Assembly: GCA_900473915.1 (NCBI GenBank) | Contig: UCNG01000005.1 | Coordinates: 1-64,000 of the forward strand | Direction: 5' to 3' | DNA length: 64,000 nucleotides | From: Hyphomicrobiales bacterium | GTDB lineage: Bacteria; Pseudomonadota; Alphaproteobacteria; Rhizobiales; Rhizobiaceae | Shown here: positions 7,823 to 16,916 of the stretch, in pieces | Position numbering within the stretch: position 1 is the first letter of the stretch | Layout: each line of letters opens with the position of its first letter | Notes under the pieces: generated by a model | The model's input: the letters and a program-made list of their open reading frames with translations, nothing else | Told to the model about the DNA's origin: nothing | Databases searched by the model: none | Program-made: the position numbers and the translations under genes

Positions 7823-9141
7823 TAACTCTTGACCGACCAGCGTTCGATATCCGCGCTCTGCCCGATCAAGGCGAGGCCGTTGGCGATGGAATCGAACTGG
7901 TTCGAGCTTGTCACCTCGGCATCGGGGAAGCGGCTTTCAAACACGGTGCGGATGACCGGCACGAAAGACGTGCCGCCCGTGAGGAAAACCCGGTCGATAG
8001 ACGAGGTTTCCAGCGCTGCCTTGTCGACCGCCTGCTGCACCGAGTTTTCGATCTGGCGCACATCCTCCGCGATCCAGTTTTCGAAATCATTGCGGGTAAT
8101 GTCGGTGCGGATTTCAAAATCGTCGGCCTTGAAGTGCAGTTCCGACATGCGCTGCGTTGAAAGGCGCACCTTGAGGTCCGATACGGCGCGGTAAATTTCG
8201 TAGCCGTAATCGTTTTCGATCAGGTTGATGAAATGTTCGAGCGGCTTCGGGTCAACCGCTTGCCGGGCCAGTTCGTCCAGATCGCGAATGGTGGCCGGTG
8301 AGTTCATCAGGAACAGCGTATTCCAGCGCGCAAAATTTGCATAATAATGGTTCGGCACGGTCAGCCTCTTGCCGAAGGACTGATATTCAGTCCCCTTTCC
8401 AAGCAGCGGCGACACGGCATTGTCGATGATACGGTAATCGAACGTATCGCCCGCGATGCCGACACCCGTCTGGCTGAGCGGCGTGAAGCTCAAGCCTTGC
8501 CTGCCCACGTCGAACCGCACGATGGAAAAGTCGCTGGTGCCGCCGCCGAAGTCGGCCACCAGAACAGTGGATGCTGCCGTCAGTTCCTGCGCATAAAAAT
8601 AGGCAGCGGCGACAGGCTCATAAACATAATGAATGTCGGTGAAGCCGAACGCCCGAAACGCCTTTTCATAGCGCTGCATGGCCAGCGCTTCATCGGGCGA
8701 TGCGCCCGCAAAGATCACGGGCCTTCCGATAACCACGCGATTGCCCTTTGGCGGCAGACGGTCGCCCAGCCGCGCGGCAACCGTGTTGAGGAAAGTGGTC
8801 AGGATATCCTCGAACTTGAACCGCTTGCCGAAAACAGGCGTGTCGGTGAAGGATTTCGAGGCCGCGAATGTCTTGAACGATTGCAGCATGCGCGTGGAGT
8901 GCGGCGCATTGACGAATACGTCCATCGCCCATGGCCCGCTTTCGACGGTGCGCTCGCCGGTTTCGCGATCCTGCCAGAAGCAGAGAACCGAACGGTAGCC
9001 GGTAATATCAACCCCATCCTTCGGCACACTCAGAACGGCAGTCGTGCCATCCGGCGCGGCAACGGAAAGAACCGTGTTGGTCGTGCCGAAATCGATGCCC
9101 AAAGTCACGCCATCAAATGGGCGCTGGTCAGCCTTCGTCAT
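7822..9141 (-). CDS. Hsp70 family chaperone-like protein (YegD type)
   Basis: The 439-residue protein has the actin-like ATPase fold of Hsp70: phosphate 1 motif IDFGTTNTV near residue 16, phosphate 2 motif VADFGGGTSDFS near 197 and adenosine motif FLTGGTSFVP near 395. It lacks the C-terminal substrate-binding and lid domains of DnaK, as does E. coli YegD, which it resembles in length. Role unknown; the family is annotated as putative chaperone. ATG is preceded by AAGGTG. It stands alone on the minus strand between plus-strand genes for secreted proteins. Confidence 0.82.
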   Translation of the reverse strand: MTKADQRPFDGVTLGIDFGTTNTVLSVAAPDGTTAVLSVPKDGVDITGYRSVLCFWQDRETGERTVESGPWAMDVFVNAPHSTRMLQSFKTFAASKSFTDTPVFGKRFKFEDILTTFLNTVAARLGDRLPPKGNRVVIGRPVIFAGASPDEALAMQRYEKAFRAFGFTDIHYVYEPVAAAYFYAQELTAASTVLVADFGGGTSDFSIVRFDVGRQGLSFTPLSQTGVGIAGDTFDYRIIDNAVSPLLGKGTEYQSFGKRLTVPNHYYANFARWNTLFLMNSPATIRDLDELARQAVDPKPLEHFINLIENDYGYEIYRAVSDLKVRLSTQRMSELHFKADDFEIRTDITRNDFENWIAEDVRQIENSVQQAVDKAALETSSIDRVFLTGGTSFVPVIRTVFESRFPDAEVTSSNQFDSIANGLALIGQSADIERWSVKS

Positions 9142-9473
9142 TACTGCACCTTTTTTGGAGGAAATCGCGGAGCGGGCGGATTAGCAGTCGCCAGAGCCAA
9201 GCTCAACCCGAAAGTGCGAAATTAAGCACTGGTTGCGATCACGATTGCAATCATTGCCACCCGAATGAGAAAAATTCCCGGTCGCGCAAATATTAATGGC
9301 TGTCTCGAAAGTTTACATGATCTCTTGCGTCTGCCTGCTAGGCTTCTGCAACGCATCATGAGCAGTTCACCTTTCAGTCACATACGTGAACTTCTCCGCT
9401 TATTTGTTTTCACCACCTTGGCAATGCCAGATGTTGTCCATCCGGTTTCGCTATTTCCAAGCCCCCCCAACAG
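9142..9473. other. Intergenic stretch with a decayed repeat copy
   Basis: This 332-base gap between divergent genes contains no convincing gene. At 9359-9415 GAGCAGTTCAC...GTGAAC and the linker TTATTTGTTTT look like a decayed copy of module A and linker of the dispersed repeat. A run of seven C residues lies at 9462-9468, shortly before the downstream ATG. Confidence 0.5.
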
Positions 9474-9962
9474 ATGAAAGCGATAAACATGGCGTTTCTA
9501 TCCCGTACCGTTCTTGCGGCTGCCCTGCTTTCGGCCAGTACGCTTCCTCACATTGCCAATGCCCAGGCGACAACCGGACAGCCCATAGCAAGCGGCTATC
9601 ACAGCAGCGGTCAGGCCACCGCAGAGGTGAGCGGTGTCGTGGCTGATGGCGACAAGGTGACCGTCAAGGTCCGTTTCATCAATGCCAAGGAAGGCGGGAG
9701 TGTTTCGACGACGCTTTACAGAGAACTGTCGGACAAAGATTACGAGAATGAATATTATCTTCTCGCAGGCGACAAAAAATATCTTCTGCTGAAGGATTCC
9801 GAAGGCAAGCCGCTCGCGCCTGCTTCAGTTTCCCTGTTCGGCACGGGCCAGGTCGTCGGCGTCTGGCACGGCGTCTTTCCCGCGCCACCGAAGGGCCAGA
9901 AGGTGACGCTCTATATTAAAGGGGTCGAGCCGCTCGGGCCTTTCGCCATTCCCGCCGAATAG
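9474..9962 (+). CDS. Exported protein of unknown function, partner of OmpA-like protein
   Basis: Encodes 162 residues with a signal peptide (about 1-30, ending IANAQA). The mature part looks like a small beta-rich domain (AEVSGVVADGDKVTVKVRF, then a C-terminal VTLYIKGVEPLGPF). No named family recognised. Two starts are possible, 9474 and 9489; neither has a strong ribosome site. Only 9 bases separate it from the OmpA-like gene, so the two probably form an operon and act together in the periplasm or outer membrane. This pairing of an unknown beta domain with an OmpA domain recalls Cys-free surface accessory systems but no function can be claimed. Confidence 0.6.
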   Translation: MKAINMAFLSRTVLAAALLSASTLPHIANAQATTGQPIASGYHSSGQATAEVSGVVADGDKVTVKVRFINAKEGGSVSTTLYRELSDKDYENEYYLLAGDKKYLLLKDSEGKPLAPASVSLFGTGQVVGVWHGVFPAPPKGQKVTLYIKGVEPLGPFAIPAE

Positions 9963-9971
9963 GGGCGAGCC

Positions 9972-10574
9972 ATGACCAGTCTTACCCTGGGCAGCATCGT
10001 TCTCGGCCTCGCCGCGCTTTGCCTGCCATCCATCGCAACCGCGCAAGACACGGGCACCGACAACAGTGCCTATATCCGTGATCTCGTACCGGAGATCCGC
10101 GATCTTGTTTCAGCATCGGGCAGCACCGATGGCAAAGCACGGGGCCTATCCAGCGCTGCGCAACAAATTGTCGAGAAAAGCGGCAATATCACCATGCGGG
10201 AAACGGACGAAAGCATCGTCCTTTCCGTGACGAGTGATATTTTGTTCGATTTCGACAGTGCCAAACTGACGGGCAAAGCCAAGGCGACACTGACCGATAT
10301 TGCCAGAATATTGGAAAGCATGCCGGATTCTGCCGTTCGCGTTGTCGGCCATACGGATTCGAAAGGGTCGGACAGCTACAACGATAAACTGTCGAAAAAC
10401 CGCGCCGATGCCGTGGTCGGGTTTCTCGTCAGCAATGGCGTTCAATCCGCGCGGTTGAAACCGGAGGGGCATGGCGAAAGCGAGCCTGTCGCGCCCAACG
10501 AAATCAAAGGCAAAGACAATCCCGACGGGCGGGCGCAAAACCGGCGTGTCGAATTTGTGCTGCCGAAAGCATGA
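9972..10574 (+). CDS. OmpA family peptidoglycan-binding protein
   Basis: A 200-residue exported protein: signal peptide to about residue 25 (PSIATAQ), a short helical region, then an OmpA C-terminal domain (about 85-200). The domain shows ILFDFDSAKLTGKAK, VRVVGHTDSKGSDSYNDKLSKNRADAV and the closing NRRVEFVL, including the Asp and Arg that hold diaminopimelate in the family. There is no beta-barrel part, so it is a soluble or lipid-free periplasmic protein that binds the wall. It is co-transcribed with the preceding gene and followed by a strong terminator shared with der. Confidence 0.85.
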   Translation: MTSLTLGSIVLGLAALCLPSIATAQDTGTDNSAYIRDLVPEIRDLVSASGSTDGKARGLSSAAQQIVEKSGNITMRETDESIVLSVTSDILFDFDSAKLTGKAKATLTDIARILESMPDSAVRVVGHTDSKGSDSYNDKLSKNRADAVVGFLVSNGVQSARLKPEGHGESEPVAPNEIKGKDNPDGRAQNRRVEFVLPKA

Positions 10575-10593
10575 TGCGCCTCACCGTTGGAAA

Positions 10594-10625
10594 CAGAAAA
10601 AGCCCGGATCGCTCCGGGCTTTCTG
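10594..10625. terminator. Bidirectional terminator between the OmpA-like gene and der
   Basis: AGCCCGGA-TCGC-TCCGGGCT hairpin flanked by AAAAA on the left and TTTCT on the right, so it can end transcripts from both convergent genes. Confidence 0.85.
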
Positions 10626-12077
10626 TCACTTCTTCTTTTTGGCGCGGCCTGCGAACGGGTTGTCCGAGGTGCGCAAGGAAAGCCTGATCGGCACGCCCGG
10701 CATGTCGAAAGTTTCGCGCAGGCCGTTGATGAGATAGCGCACATAGGATTGCGGCATCGCATCGGGGCGCGAGCAGGAGACGACGAAGCCCGGCGGGCGG
10801 GTCTTTACCTGCGTCATATATTTCACCTTCAGGCGGCGACCCGAAACTGCCGGAGGCGGCTGGTGTGCGATGACACCCGTCAGCCAGCGGTTGAGACGCC
10901 CGGTCGAAATACGGCGATTCCAGATTTCGTGGGTCTTGACGACATTCTCCATGAGCTTGTCGATGCCCTGTCCGCGCTCGCCGGAAATCGGCACGGCGCG
11001 AAGTCCGCGCACCTGCGGCAGCAGGCGGGCCGTCTTTTCGTAAAGATCGGCGAGGACCATCTGGCGGTCTTCGATCAAATCCCATTTGTTGAATGCGATG
11101 ATCGGCGCCCGGCCCTCACGGATGATGAGATCGGCGATCTGCAAATCCTGCTTCTCGAACGGGATCGTCGCGTCGAGCACGATGATCACGACTTCCGCAA
11201 ACCGGATGGCACGCAGGCCGTCGGCGACCGACAGCTTTTCGAGCTTTTCCTGCACGCGCGACTTGCGGCGCAGGCCAGCCGTGTCGAACAGCTTGATCTT
11301 GCGGCCCCGCCATTCCCAATCCACCGAGATCGAGTCACGCGTAATGCCTGCTTCCGGTCCGGTCAGCAGGCGGTCTTCGCCGAGCATCGTGTTAATCATC
11401 GTGGACTTGCCAGCATTCGGGCGTCCGACAATGGCAATGCGCATCGGCTTGGTGGCATCATAGGCCGGGATTTCTTCTTCGTCCGGGTCTTCGATGTCGT
11501 CGCCGATCAGTTCGCCGACAGCCTTCGGCGTGAAAACCTCGTCGGCGGCTTCCTCTTCCTTCTCGTCGGCAAAGACGCGCTCTTCGCCCAAAAGTTCGAC
11601 AATCGCGTCGCGCAGGTCGGGCATGCCCTGGCCGTGTTCGGCAGAGATCGGGCACGGTTCGCCAAGGCCAAGCTGGAAAGCGTCATACATGCCGGATTGC
11701 GCGCCGCGCGCTTCCGCCTTGTTGGCCACCAGCACGACCGGCTTGCCGGAACGGCGCACCACTTCGGCAAAGGTACTGTCGGTCGGCGTGATACCGGCCT
11801 TGGCATCGATGACGAACAGGATCACGTCCGCTTCCTGAATGGCGGCCTCGGTCTGGGCGCGCATGCGCGCTTCCAGACTGTCATTGGCAGCTTCCTCCAG
11901 ACCGGCGGTGTCGATGACCTGAAATTTCAGATCGTAAAGCTTGGCATCGTGGATGCGCCGGTCGCGCGTGACGCCCGGCAGGTCATCGACCAGCGCCAGC
12001 TTGCGGCCGACGAGGCGATTGAACAGCGTGGACTTGCCGACATTGGGACGCCCGACGATGGCGACTGTGAAACCCAT
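10626..12077 (-). CDS. der: Ribosome biogenesis GTPase Der (EngA)
   Basis: Der is an essential GTPase that acts in maturation of the 50S ribosomal subunit. The 483 residues contain two tandem G domains, each with a Walker A motif: GRPNVGKS at residues 9-16 and GRPNAGKS near 217; DLPGVTRDR and the later switch/NKxD blocks (VANKAEA, AFNKWDL) are present. A KH-like C-terminal domain ends in a basic tail (FAGRAKKKK). Between the G domains is an acidic stretch ([10 protein letters not shown]). It sits 30 bases downstream of the YfgM-like gene, on the same strand, an arrangement like the yfgM-bamB-der order of other proteobacteria but without bamB. Confidence 0.96.
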   Translation of the reverse strand: MGFTVAIVGRPNVGKSTLFNRLVGRKLALVDDLPGVTRDRRIHDAKLYDLKFQVIDTAGLEEAANDSLEARMRAQTEAAIQEADVILFVIDAKAGITPTDSTFAEVVRRSGKPVVLVANKAEARGAQSGMYDAFQLGLGEPCPISAEHGQGMPDLRDAIVELLGEERVFADEKEEEAADEVFTPKAVGELIGDDIEDPDEEEIPAYDATKPMRIAIVGRPNAGKSTMINTMLGEDRLLTGPEAGITRDSISVDWEWRGRKIKLFDTAGLRRKSRVQEKLEKLSVADGLRAIRFAEVVIIVLDATIPFEKQDLQIADLIIREGRAPIIAFNKWDLIEDRQMVLADLYEKTARLLPQVRGLRAVPISGERGQGIDKLMENVVKTHEIWNRRISTGRLNRWLTGVIAHQPPPAVSGRRLKVKYMTQVKTRPPGFVVSCSRPDAMPQSYVRYLINGLRETFDMPGVPIRLSLRTSDNPFAGRAKKKK

Positions 12078-12107
12078 GGGAGAAGATAACTCCAGAAATC
12101 AAAATGT

Positions 12108-12791
12108 TTATGTATTTTGCGCGTCGGGCACCTTGACGCCCGCGCTGCGCATCAGATCGAGCATCGTATTGGAACGCTGGCGGGTATTGGCCGGAGCAAG
12201 GCTGTCATTGGCAATCTGCTGGAACAGCTTGACCGCATCATCGAAACGCTCGGCCTTCCAAGCAGCCAGCCCCAAGGCTTCCCGCGCGCTTGAACGCATC
12301 GGGTTGCCGTCGACGGACAGCGTTTCCACACGCTTGGCCACATCGTCATAAGAACCGCTGTCGACCAGCAGATAGCCTGCCCGCAAGCGCGCCACATCGC
12401 GCAGCGGCGCGGGTACTGCGTTGTCGGCGGCAACGTCATCGAAAGCCTTCACGGCACCGGCGGCATCGCCCTTGTCGGCGATCACCGAAGCGGCGCGAAG
12501 ACGCGCCAGCACCGGATAGGAGCCGTAGCCGGTCTTTTCCAGATCGTCGAGCGCAGCAAGCGCCTCATCGTTCTTGCCTGCCGAGGCGAGATCGAGCGCG
12601 GCCAGAAACTTGTCGCCGGAAGCGGAAGCCTTGCTGTCGGTCCAGTGCTGATAGCCGACCCAGCCAGCCGTTCCCAGAACGATCGCAACGGCAGCACCAA
12701 TCACGACCGGGCCGAAATTCTTCCAGACCTGCTTTGCCCGTTCCGAACGGAGTTCCTCGTTTACCTCGCGAATGAAACTGTCGTCTGCCAT
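12108..12791 (-). CDS. YfgM-like tetratricopeptide protein, inner membrane
   Basis: A 227-residue protein with a short cytoplasmic N-terminus (FIREVNEELRSERAKQVWK), one membrane segment (about 27-47, VVIGAAVAIVLGTAGWVGY) and a periplasmic alpha-helical part made of TPR-like repeats with Ala/Leu/Asp spacing. This layout is that of YfgM (TPR_21, PF09976), a chaperone-like partner of the Sec translocon in E. coli. Directly upstream of der on the same strand, so probably co-transcribed. Function is inferred from architecture and context. Confidence 0.8.
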   Translation of the reverse strand: MADDSFIREVNEELRSERAKQVWKNFGPVVIGAAVAIVLGTAGWVGYQHWTDSKASASGDKFLAALDLASAGKNDEALAALDDLEKTGYGSYPVLARLRAASVIADKGDAAGAVKAFDDVAADNAVPAPLRDVARLRAGYLLVDSGSYDDVAKRVETLSVDGNPMRSSAREALGLAAWKAERFDDAVKLFQQIANDSLAPANTRQRSNTMLDLMRSAGVKVPDAQNT

Positions 12792-12944
12792 GGACCTGCC
12801 ATCGTTCTTGAAACTGGTTTACGAAATAGATGTTCTGGCGCTTTTAGTCGGAATTGTCGCCATATGTAAGACCCGTCTGTGAAATAAGCCGAAACACGTG
12901 TCACAAAGTGCATTTCGGTCCGACAATAGCCTTATTCAAGGAAT

Positions 12945-13047
12945 AGAGCATTTCCAGCAAAAGTGTGAAACGGTTTTGCGGTGGAAAATGCGACAAAACA
13001 AATAGTTAGAGCGGTTCCGATGATTCAGTAAAAATAGGAACCGCTCT
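12945..13047. repeat. Composite palindromic repeat, full copy (B then A)
   Basis: A 103-base element in the 305-base gap between the YfgM-like gene and the deacetylase gene. Module B is AGAGCATTTCC...AAAGTGTGAAACGGTTTT...GGAAAATGC; the linker is ACAAAACAAATAGTTA; module A is GAGCGGTTCC...GGAACCGCTC. Each module is a hairpin. The size equals the 103-105 bp reported for Brucella Bru-RS repeats; identity with these is an inference. Nothing else recognisable lies in the rest of the gap. Confidence 0.85.
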
Positions 13048-13096
13048 TGTGACAATTCTTCGGAACCCTTCCTCCTCCCCCCTCGTTTAGTGGTCC

Positions 13097-14092
13097 ATGC
13101 GCTTTCTGTCCCCCCGCCCTGTTCTTCTTTCAGCCCTGGCTCTTTCCACCTGCACCGCGCAGGCGGAACCGGCGCCCGCAAAGCCGCAATATGTGCTGAT
13201 CTCCTTCGATGGCGCGCATGACAATGCGCTGTGGACCCGCTCGCGCGAACTGGCGAAGAAAAACAACGCGCATTTCACTTATTTCCTGTCCTGCGTCTTC
13301 CTGATGACCAAGCAGAACCGGCGGGATTACCAGCCGCCTCGCAAGCGGGCGGGATCGTCCAATGTCGGCTTCGCGCTCAGCCGCGATGAAGTCGTCGCCC
13401 GCCTTGGCAATATCTGGCAGGCGCATCTGGAAGGAAACGAGATCGCCAGCCATGGCTGCGGCCATTTCGACGGCACCGACTGGTCGACCGCCGATTGGGA
13501 CAAGGAGATCAGGGAATTCCGCCGCATCACCGCTGACGCCTACAAGAATAACGGCATCGAAGGCGAGCCGGAAGGCTGGCGCGATCTGGCCCTGAAGGGC
13601 ATTGACGGTTTCCGCGCGCCCTATCTCGCCGCATCGAAGCCGGTGCAGGATGCGCTGAAGGCGAACGGCTTTCGCTATCAGGCGTCGTCCGTCACCCGCG
13701 GCCTGGAAGAACCGATCATCGCCGGCCGGTTCGCATCCTTTGGATTGCCGCTTATCCCGGAAGGCCCGTCGCAGCGCCCCATCGTGGCGATGGACTATAA
13801 TCTCTATGTCCGCCACTCGAAGGGCAAGGAAGCCGTGCTGCAATCGGCGGCGTTCGAAGAGCGGGCCTACAAGGCTTTCCGGGCAGCCTTCGACAGGCAA
13901 TATGCGGGCGAGCGCATTCCGCTTCAGCTTGGCTTTCATTTCGTGCTGATGAATGACGGCGCCTACTGGCGCGCCATGGAACGGCTGGTGACGGAAGTCT
14001 GCACCAAGCCGGACGTCAAATGCACGACCTACAGCGACTATCTGGACGGTCTCGACAAGGACGCTGTCCAGACAGGCCAGAACAGGTCCTGA
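13097..14092 (+). CDS. Exported polysaccharide deacetylase (NodB family)
   Basis: A 331-residue protein with a signal peptide (to about residue 23, CTAQAEP) and a NodB-homology deacetylase domain. Metal-site motifs are recognisable though variant: SFDGAHDN in place of TFDDG, SHGCGHFDG giving the HxxxH pair, and GFRAPYLA as motif 3. The family removes acetyl groups from wall or surface glycans; the true substrate is unknown. Two Cys pairs (C-T near the start, CTKPDVKCTT near the end) may form disulfides in the periplasm. It converges with bacA with two bases between the stops. Confidence 0.8.
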   Translation: MRFLSPRPVLLSALALSTCTAQAEPAPAKPQYVLISFDGAHDNALWTRSRELAKKNNAHFTYFLSCVFLMTKQNRRDYQPPRKRAGSSNVGFALSRDEVVARLGNIWQAHLEGNEIASHGCGHFDGTDWSTADWDKEIREFRRITADAYKNNGIEGEPEGWRDLALKGIDGFRAPYLAASKPVQDALKANGFRYQASSVTRGLEEPIIAGRFASFGLPLIPEGPSQRPIVAMDYNLYVRHSKGKEAVLQSAAFEERAYKAFRAAFDRQYAGERIPLQLGFHFVLMNDGAYWRAMERLVTEVCTKPDVKCTTYSDYLDGLDKDAVQTGQNRS

Positions 14093-14094
14093 CT

Positions 14095-15345
14095 TCAGGC
14101 CGAAGGCAGTGTTTCCAGATTTTCGAGATCCAGCGCGGGAAGCGGCTCGTCGCGGATAGTTGCCTCAAAAGCTCTCAGGCGCTTGTAGATCGACAGCAGT
14201 TCGATGATCGTCGTCCATGAATTGACGAGATACTGAAACGAGCTCTGCACCTGCGAAAAGACATTGACGATCTGGTTCATCAGGCCAAGCGTCAGCTTTC
14301 CAGCCACGATGGACGGTATGAGGATCAGGGTCGCGAAAATATTGTCGGCCTGCAGATAGAAAATGCGGGCCACGTTGAAATAGACATAGTGGAAATAGAG
14401 CCGGAAATAATTGTGCCGGACGTTGCGGAACAATTCGGCCATTGTGACTGGCCCGGCGCGATCGTCATGATCTTCACCATAGACGAGTTCCTTGCGGTAA
14501 GCCGCTTCCACGCGCTGGTTGTTGAACTCCAGCCCAGGCAGCTTGATGCCGACCAGCGCCAGCAGACCGGTCCCGAAGGCAGCCCAGAAAACAGCCGCCC
14601 ATACAAGCGCATGTGGTATTGTGCCGATAACCGGCAACTCGGTGATTTTCTCGGAAAAGCTGAACAGGACCGGCAGAAAGGCGATCAGCGTCAGAATAGC
14701 TTTCACCAGATTGACACCGAGCTGTTCCAGCGTCGTTGAAAAGCGCATCGTATCTTCCTGCACACGCTGTGCAGCGCCTTCGATGGAACGCAGTTTCGGC
14801 CAGTACCTGACATAATAGTCATTCATCGCCGTGCGCCATCGGAAGATATAATGGCTGACGAAGAAGAGGCTCAAAACGCTGATCGTAACGCTAATAAAAG
14901 CAATCTTGGCAAAAGTGACCAGCCCCCAGTAGAAATCGGACGCGCTTACGGCGCCGGGTGTTGTCAGCGCCTTCTGTATCATGTCGTAGAACGGCCCATA
15001 CCAGGCATTGACCGCCACGCTGACCTGCACGCCGAAATAGGTGGTGAACAGGATCAGCGCCGATCCGAGTATCGACCAGCGCTGCCACGGATGCGGAGAG
15101 AACCACGCCCAGAATAGATAGAACGCGAACACCGCCACCGCGAAATAGATATAGAACCAGAGAAACGGCGCCGACCAGAAGACGCTTGCGCCGATGATCG
15201 GCGCAGCGTCATGCGCCAGCGGCGGCAGGCCGAATGTTGCGCCCAGCCTTTCTCCTCCCTCGTACCAGCCGATTATCGCCAGCAGGCACCAGCCGAGAGC
15301 GGACCAGAAGAACAGTTTCGGGCGGGGAAAGAACGACACAAACAC
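14095..15345 (-). CDS. bacA: SbmA/BacA peptide transporter
   Basis: A 416-residue inner-membrane protein of the SbmA/BacA family, proton-driven importers with the fold of an ABC transporter membrane domain but no ATPase domain. In rhizobia and Brucella, BacA is needed for chronic intracellular infection, for very-long-chain fatty acid modification of lipid A and for uptake of certain antimicrobial peptides. About seven membrane helices are visible, with family blocks such as [22 protein letters not shown] (14995 region), [11 protein letters not shown] and [10 protein letters not shown]. The start is a GTG (15343-15345), with a second in-frame GTG two codons on. Confidence 0.92.
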   Translation of the reverse strand: MFVSFFPRPKLFFWSALGWCLLAIIGWYEGGERLGATFGLPPLAHDAAPIIGASVFWSAPFLWFYIYFAVAVFAFYLFWAWFSPHPWQRWSILGSALILFTTYFGVQVSVAVNAWYGPFYDMIQKALTTPGAVSASDFYWGLVTFAKIAFISVTISVLSLFFVSHYIFRWRTAMNDYYVRYWPKLRSIEGAAQRVQEDTMRFSTTLEQLGVNLVKAILTLIAFLPVLFSFSEKITELPVIGTIPHALVWAAVFWAAFGTGLLALVGIKLPGLEFNNQRVEAAYRKELVYGEDHDDRAGPVTMAELFRNVRHNYFRLYFHYVYFNVARIFYLQADNIFATLILIPSIVAGKLTLGLMNQIVNVFSQVQSSFQYLVNSWTTIIELLSIYKRLRAFEATIRDEPLPALDLENLETLPSA

Positions 15346-15427
15346 CGGATTTCATCCAAATCTTGAGGAACTATCCTCATAAGAAGCCGGTCCTTGCGCC
15401 TTTACCAGTTAAATTCCTGTAAGGTTT

Positions 15428-16642
15428 TCAGCCCCTTGTTCCGGCAGCGCGTCCCGCCACGATGCCTAGCGCCGCGACGACCACCAGCGAGAGCGCTGCG
15501 GCCAGGCTTGCCGAGGTAAACGAACCGGAGCGCTGCGCCATGAAGCCTGCCACCAGCGGGCCGACGATCTGGCCGATGCTGAAGCAGACGGTCATTCGCG
15601 CCAGAGCGCGTTTCGGTGACGCCGGTGCGAGCGTGCGGGCAATCTGCAATCCGAACGCGGTCAATGCCATGAAGGTGATGCCGAGAAGCGCGCCGCCGAC
15701 AAGCGGCCCAAGCGGCGGCGCCAGAACCACGCTCGCGGCAACGCCGATGGCCTCCAGAATGCCGGTCAGGGCAAATGCGTGGAAAAGGCCGAACTTCTTC
15801 GCAGCCGGACCCCACAGCCAGATCGAGGGCGCAGCCGTCAGGCCGGTCACCACCCACACGGCCGCTTCCATAAGCGGACCGCCATCGGTCGCGCGCACGA
15901 TTGCAATCAGGAACGTCGCCGTGATGACATAGCCGAAGCCGAAAATCCCATAGGCCAGCGCCAGCGCGTTGAAAGCGAGGCTTTTGGGGAGCGGCGGCTC
16001 ACGCGTGCCGCTGTTTCCGCCGACCGGACCTTCCTTCACGAAAGCCGCAACCAGAACAACCATCACGATGGTCAGGACCGCAGCGCCGATCCAGTCTGCG
16101 CGCCAGTCAAGTCCGGCAAAGCGGATCAGCGCCACCAGAACGGCGGAAAGCGCTATGCCGCTGCCGACGCCGCCGAAATGCAAGGCTCCAAGCCCCGCCT
16201 TTTCAGCCGCCGTCACGTGGCTGAGCACGATTGCCGTGCACAGGATCATCGTCACAGCGCTTATGAAGCCCGCCGCAAAGCGGATGATGGAAAACAGCCA
16301 TACGCCGTCAAAAAGCGCCATGGCCGCACACAGCAAACCGCTGATTATCAGGCCCGCGATCACGCTTGCCCGTTCGATGCCCGCAGACCAGCCGTAGCCG
16401 GCAACGACCGCCCCCAGCAGATAGCCGATATAGTTTGCAGACGCGATGAAACCGGCATCGGCGGCGGTGAAGCCGATATCGGCCATCATTCCGGGCAGGA
16501 TCGGCGTATAGATGAAGCGCCCGATCCCCATGGCGGCGGCCATGGCGAGAAAACCGCCGAAGGCATAGCGGACGGCAGTGTTGCGTCGGGGAAAAATTTG
16601 CTGGTTCATTCGAGGGAGGTCTCTGTTGTTCGCCAGGAACAT
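15428..16642 (-). CDS. YbfB/YjiJ family MFS transporter
   Basis: About 404 residues with 12 predicted membrane helices arranged as two halves of six, typical of the major facilitator superfamily. The opening helix with [18 protein letters not shown] is characteristic of the YbfB/YjiJ (MFS_4, PF06779) branch, whose substrates are mostly unknown. Two starts are possible: ATG at 16642 (GAGG three bases upstream) or ATG at 16609 (MNQQIFPRR), where most family members begin. It is separate from bacA by 82 bases and divergent from ada. No regulator gene adjoins it, so no substrate can be inferred. Confidence 0.8.
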   Translation of the reverse strand: MFLANNRDLPRMNQQIFPRRNTAVRYAFGGFLAMAAAMGIGRFIYTPILPGMMADIGFTAADAGFIASANYIGYLLGAVVAGYGWSAGIERASVIAGLIISGLLCAAMALFDGVWLFSIIRFAAGFISAVTMILCTAIVLSHVTAAEKAGLGALHFGGVGSGIALSAVLVALIRFAGLDWRADWIGAAVLTIVMVVLVAAFVKEGPVGGNSGTREPPLPKSLAFNALALAYGIFGFGYVITATFLIAIVRATDGGPLMEAAVWVVTGLTAAPSIWLWGPAAKKFGLFHAFALTGILEAIGVAASVVLAPPLGPLVGGALLGITFMALTAFGLQIARTLAPASPKRALARMTVCFSIGQIVGPLVAGFMAQRSGSFTSASLAAALSLVVVAALGIVAGRAAGTRG

Positions 16643-16835
16643 AAACCTCGCGCCCGGCGGGACAATTCAATTTTTCTGATCGGATCGATCACCTGGAATG
16701 ACGCTGAAACCGTTTCCCGCCTTTTGCCATCGCACCGGACATTGGGGCGGCGCGCCAATAGCCTGCTGGTCTTTGCCTGCGGGTTTACCTCGTGGCATAA
16801 AAGCTGGAAGCAGATGGGGCAACGGCGCTGTTTCG

Positions 16836-16848
16836 AATTTGAAAGCAA
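16836..16848 (+). promoter_or_regulatory. Candidate Ada box upstream of ada
   Basis: AAT (16836-16838), six bases, then GCAA (16845-16848): the A-box/B-box arrangement bound by methylated Ada in E. coli. It lies about 70 bases before the ada start, in the 274-base gap between the MFS gene and ada, where nothing else was recognised. Short motif, so chance occurrence is possible. Confidence 0.45.
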
Positions 16849-16916
16849 GCAGCGGAGTGTAGCCTCGGCGCGCTGGCATTAGCCTTCCTTCATGCTCATA
16901 TTGAAGGAATACGGAC

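Noticed and set aside
9462-9468. C7 run as a phase-variation switch
   Set aside because: It is outside the reading frame and only seven long; evidence for slippage is lacking.
10587-12089. Plus-strand 500-codon frame opposite der
   Set aside because: Shadow of der; it would also run through the terminator at 10594-10625.
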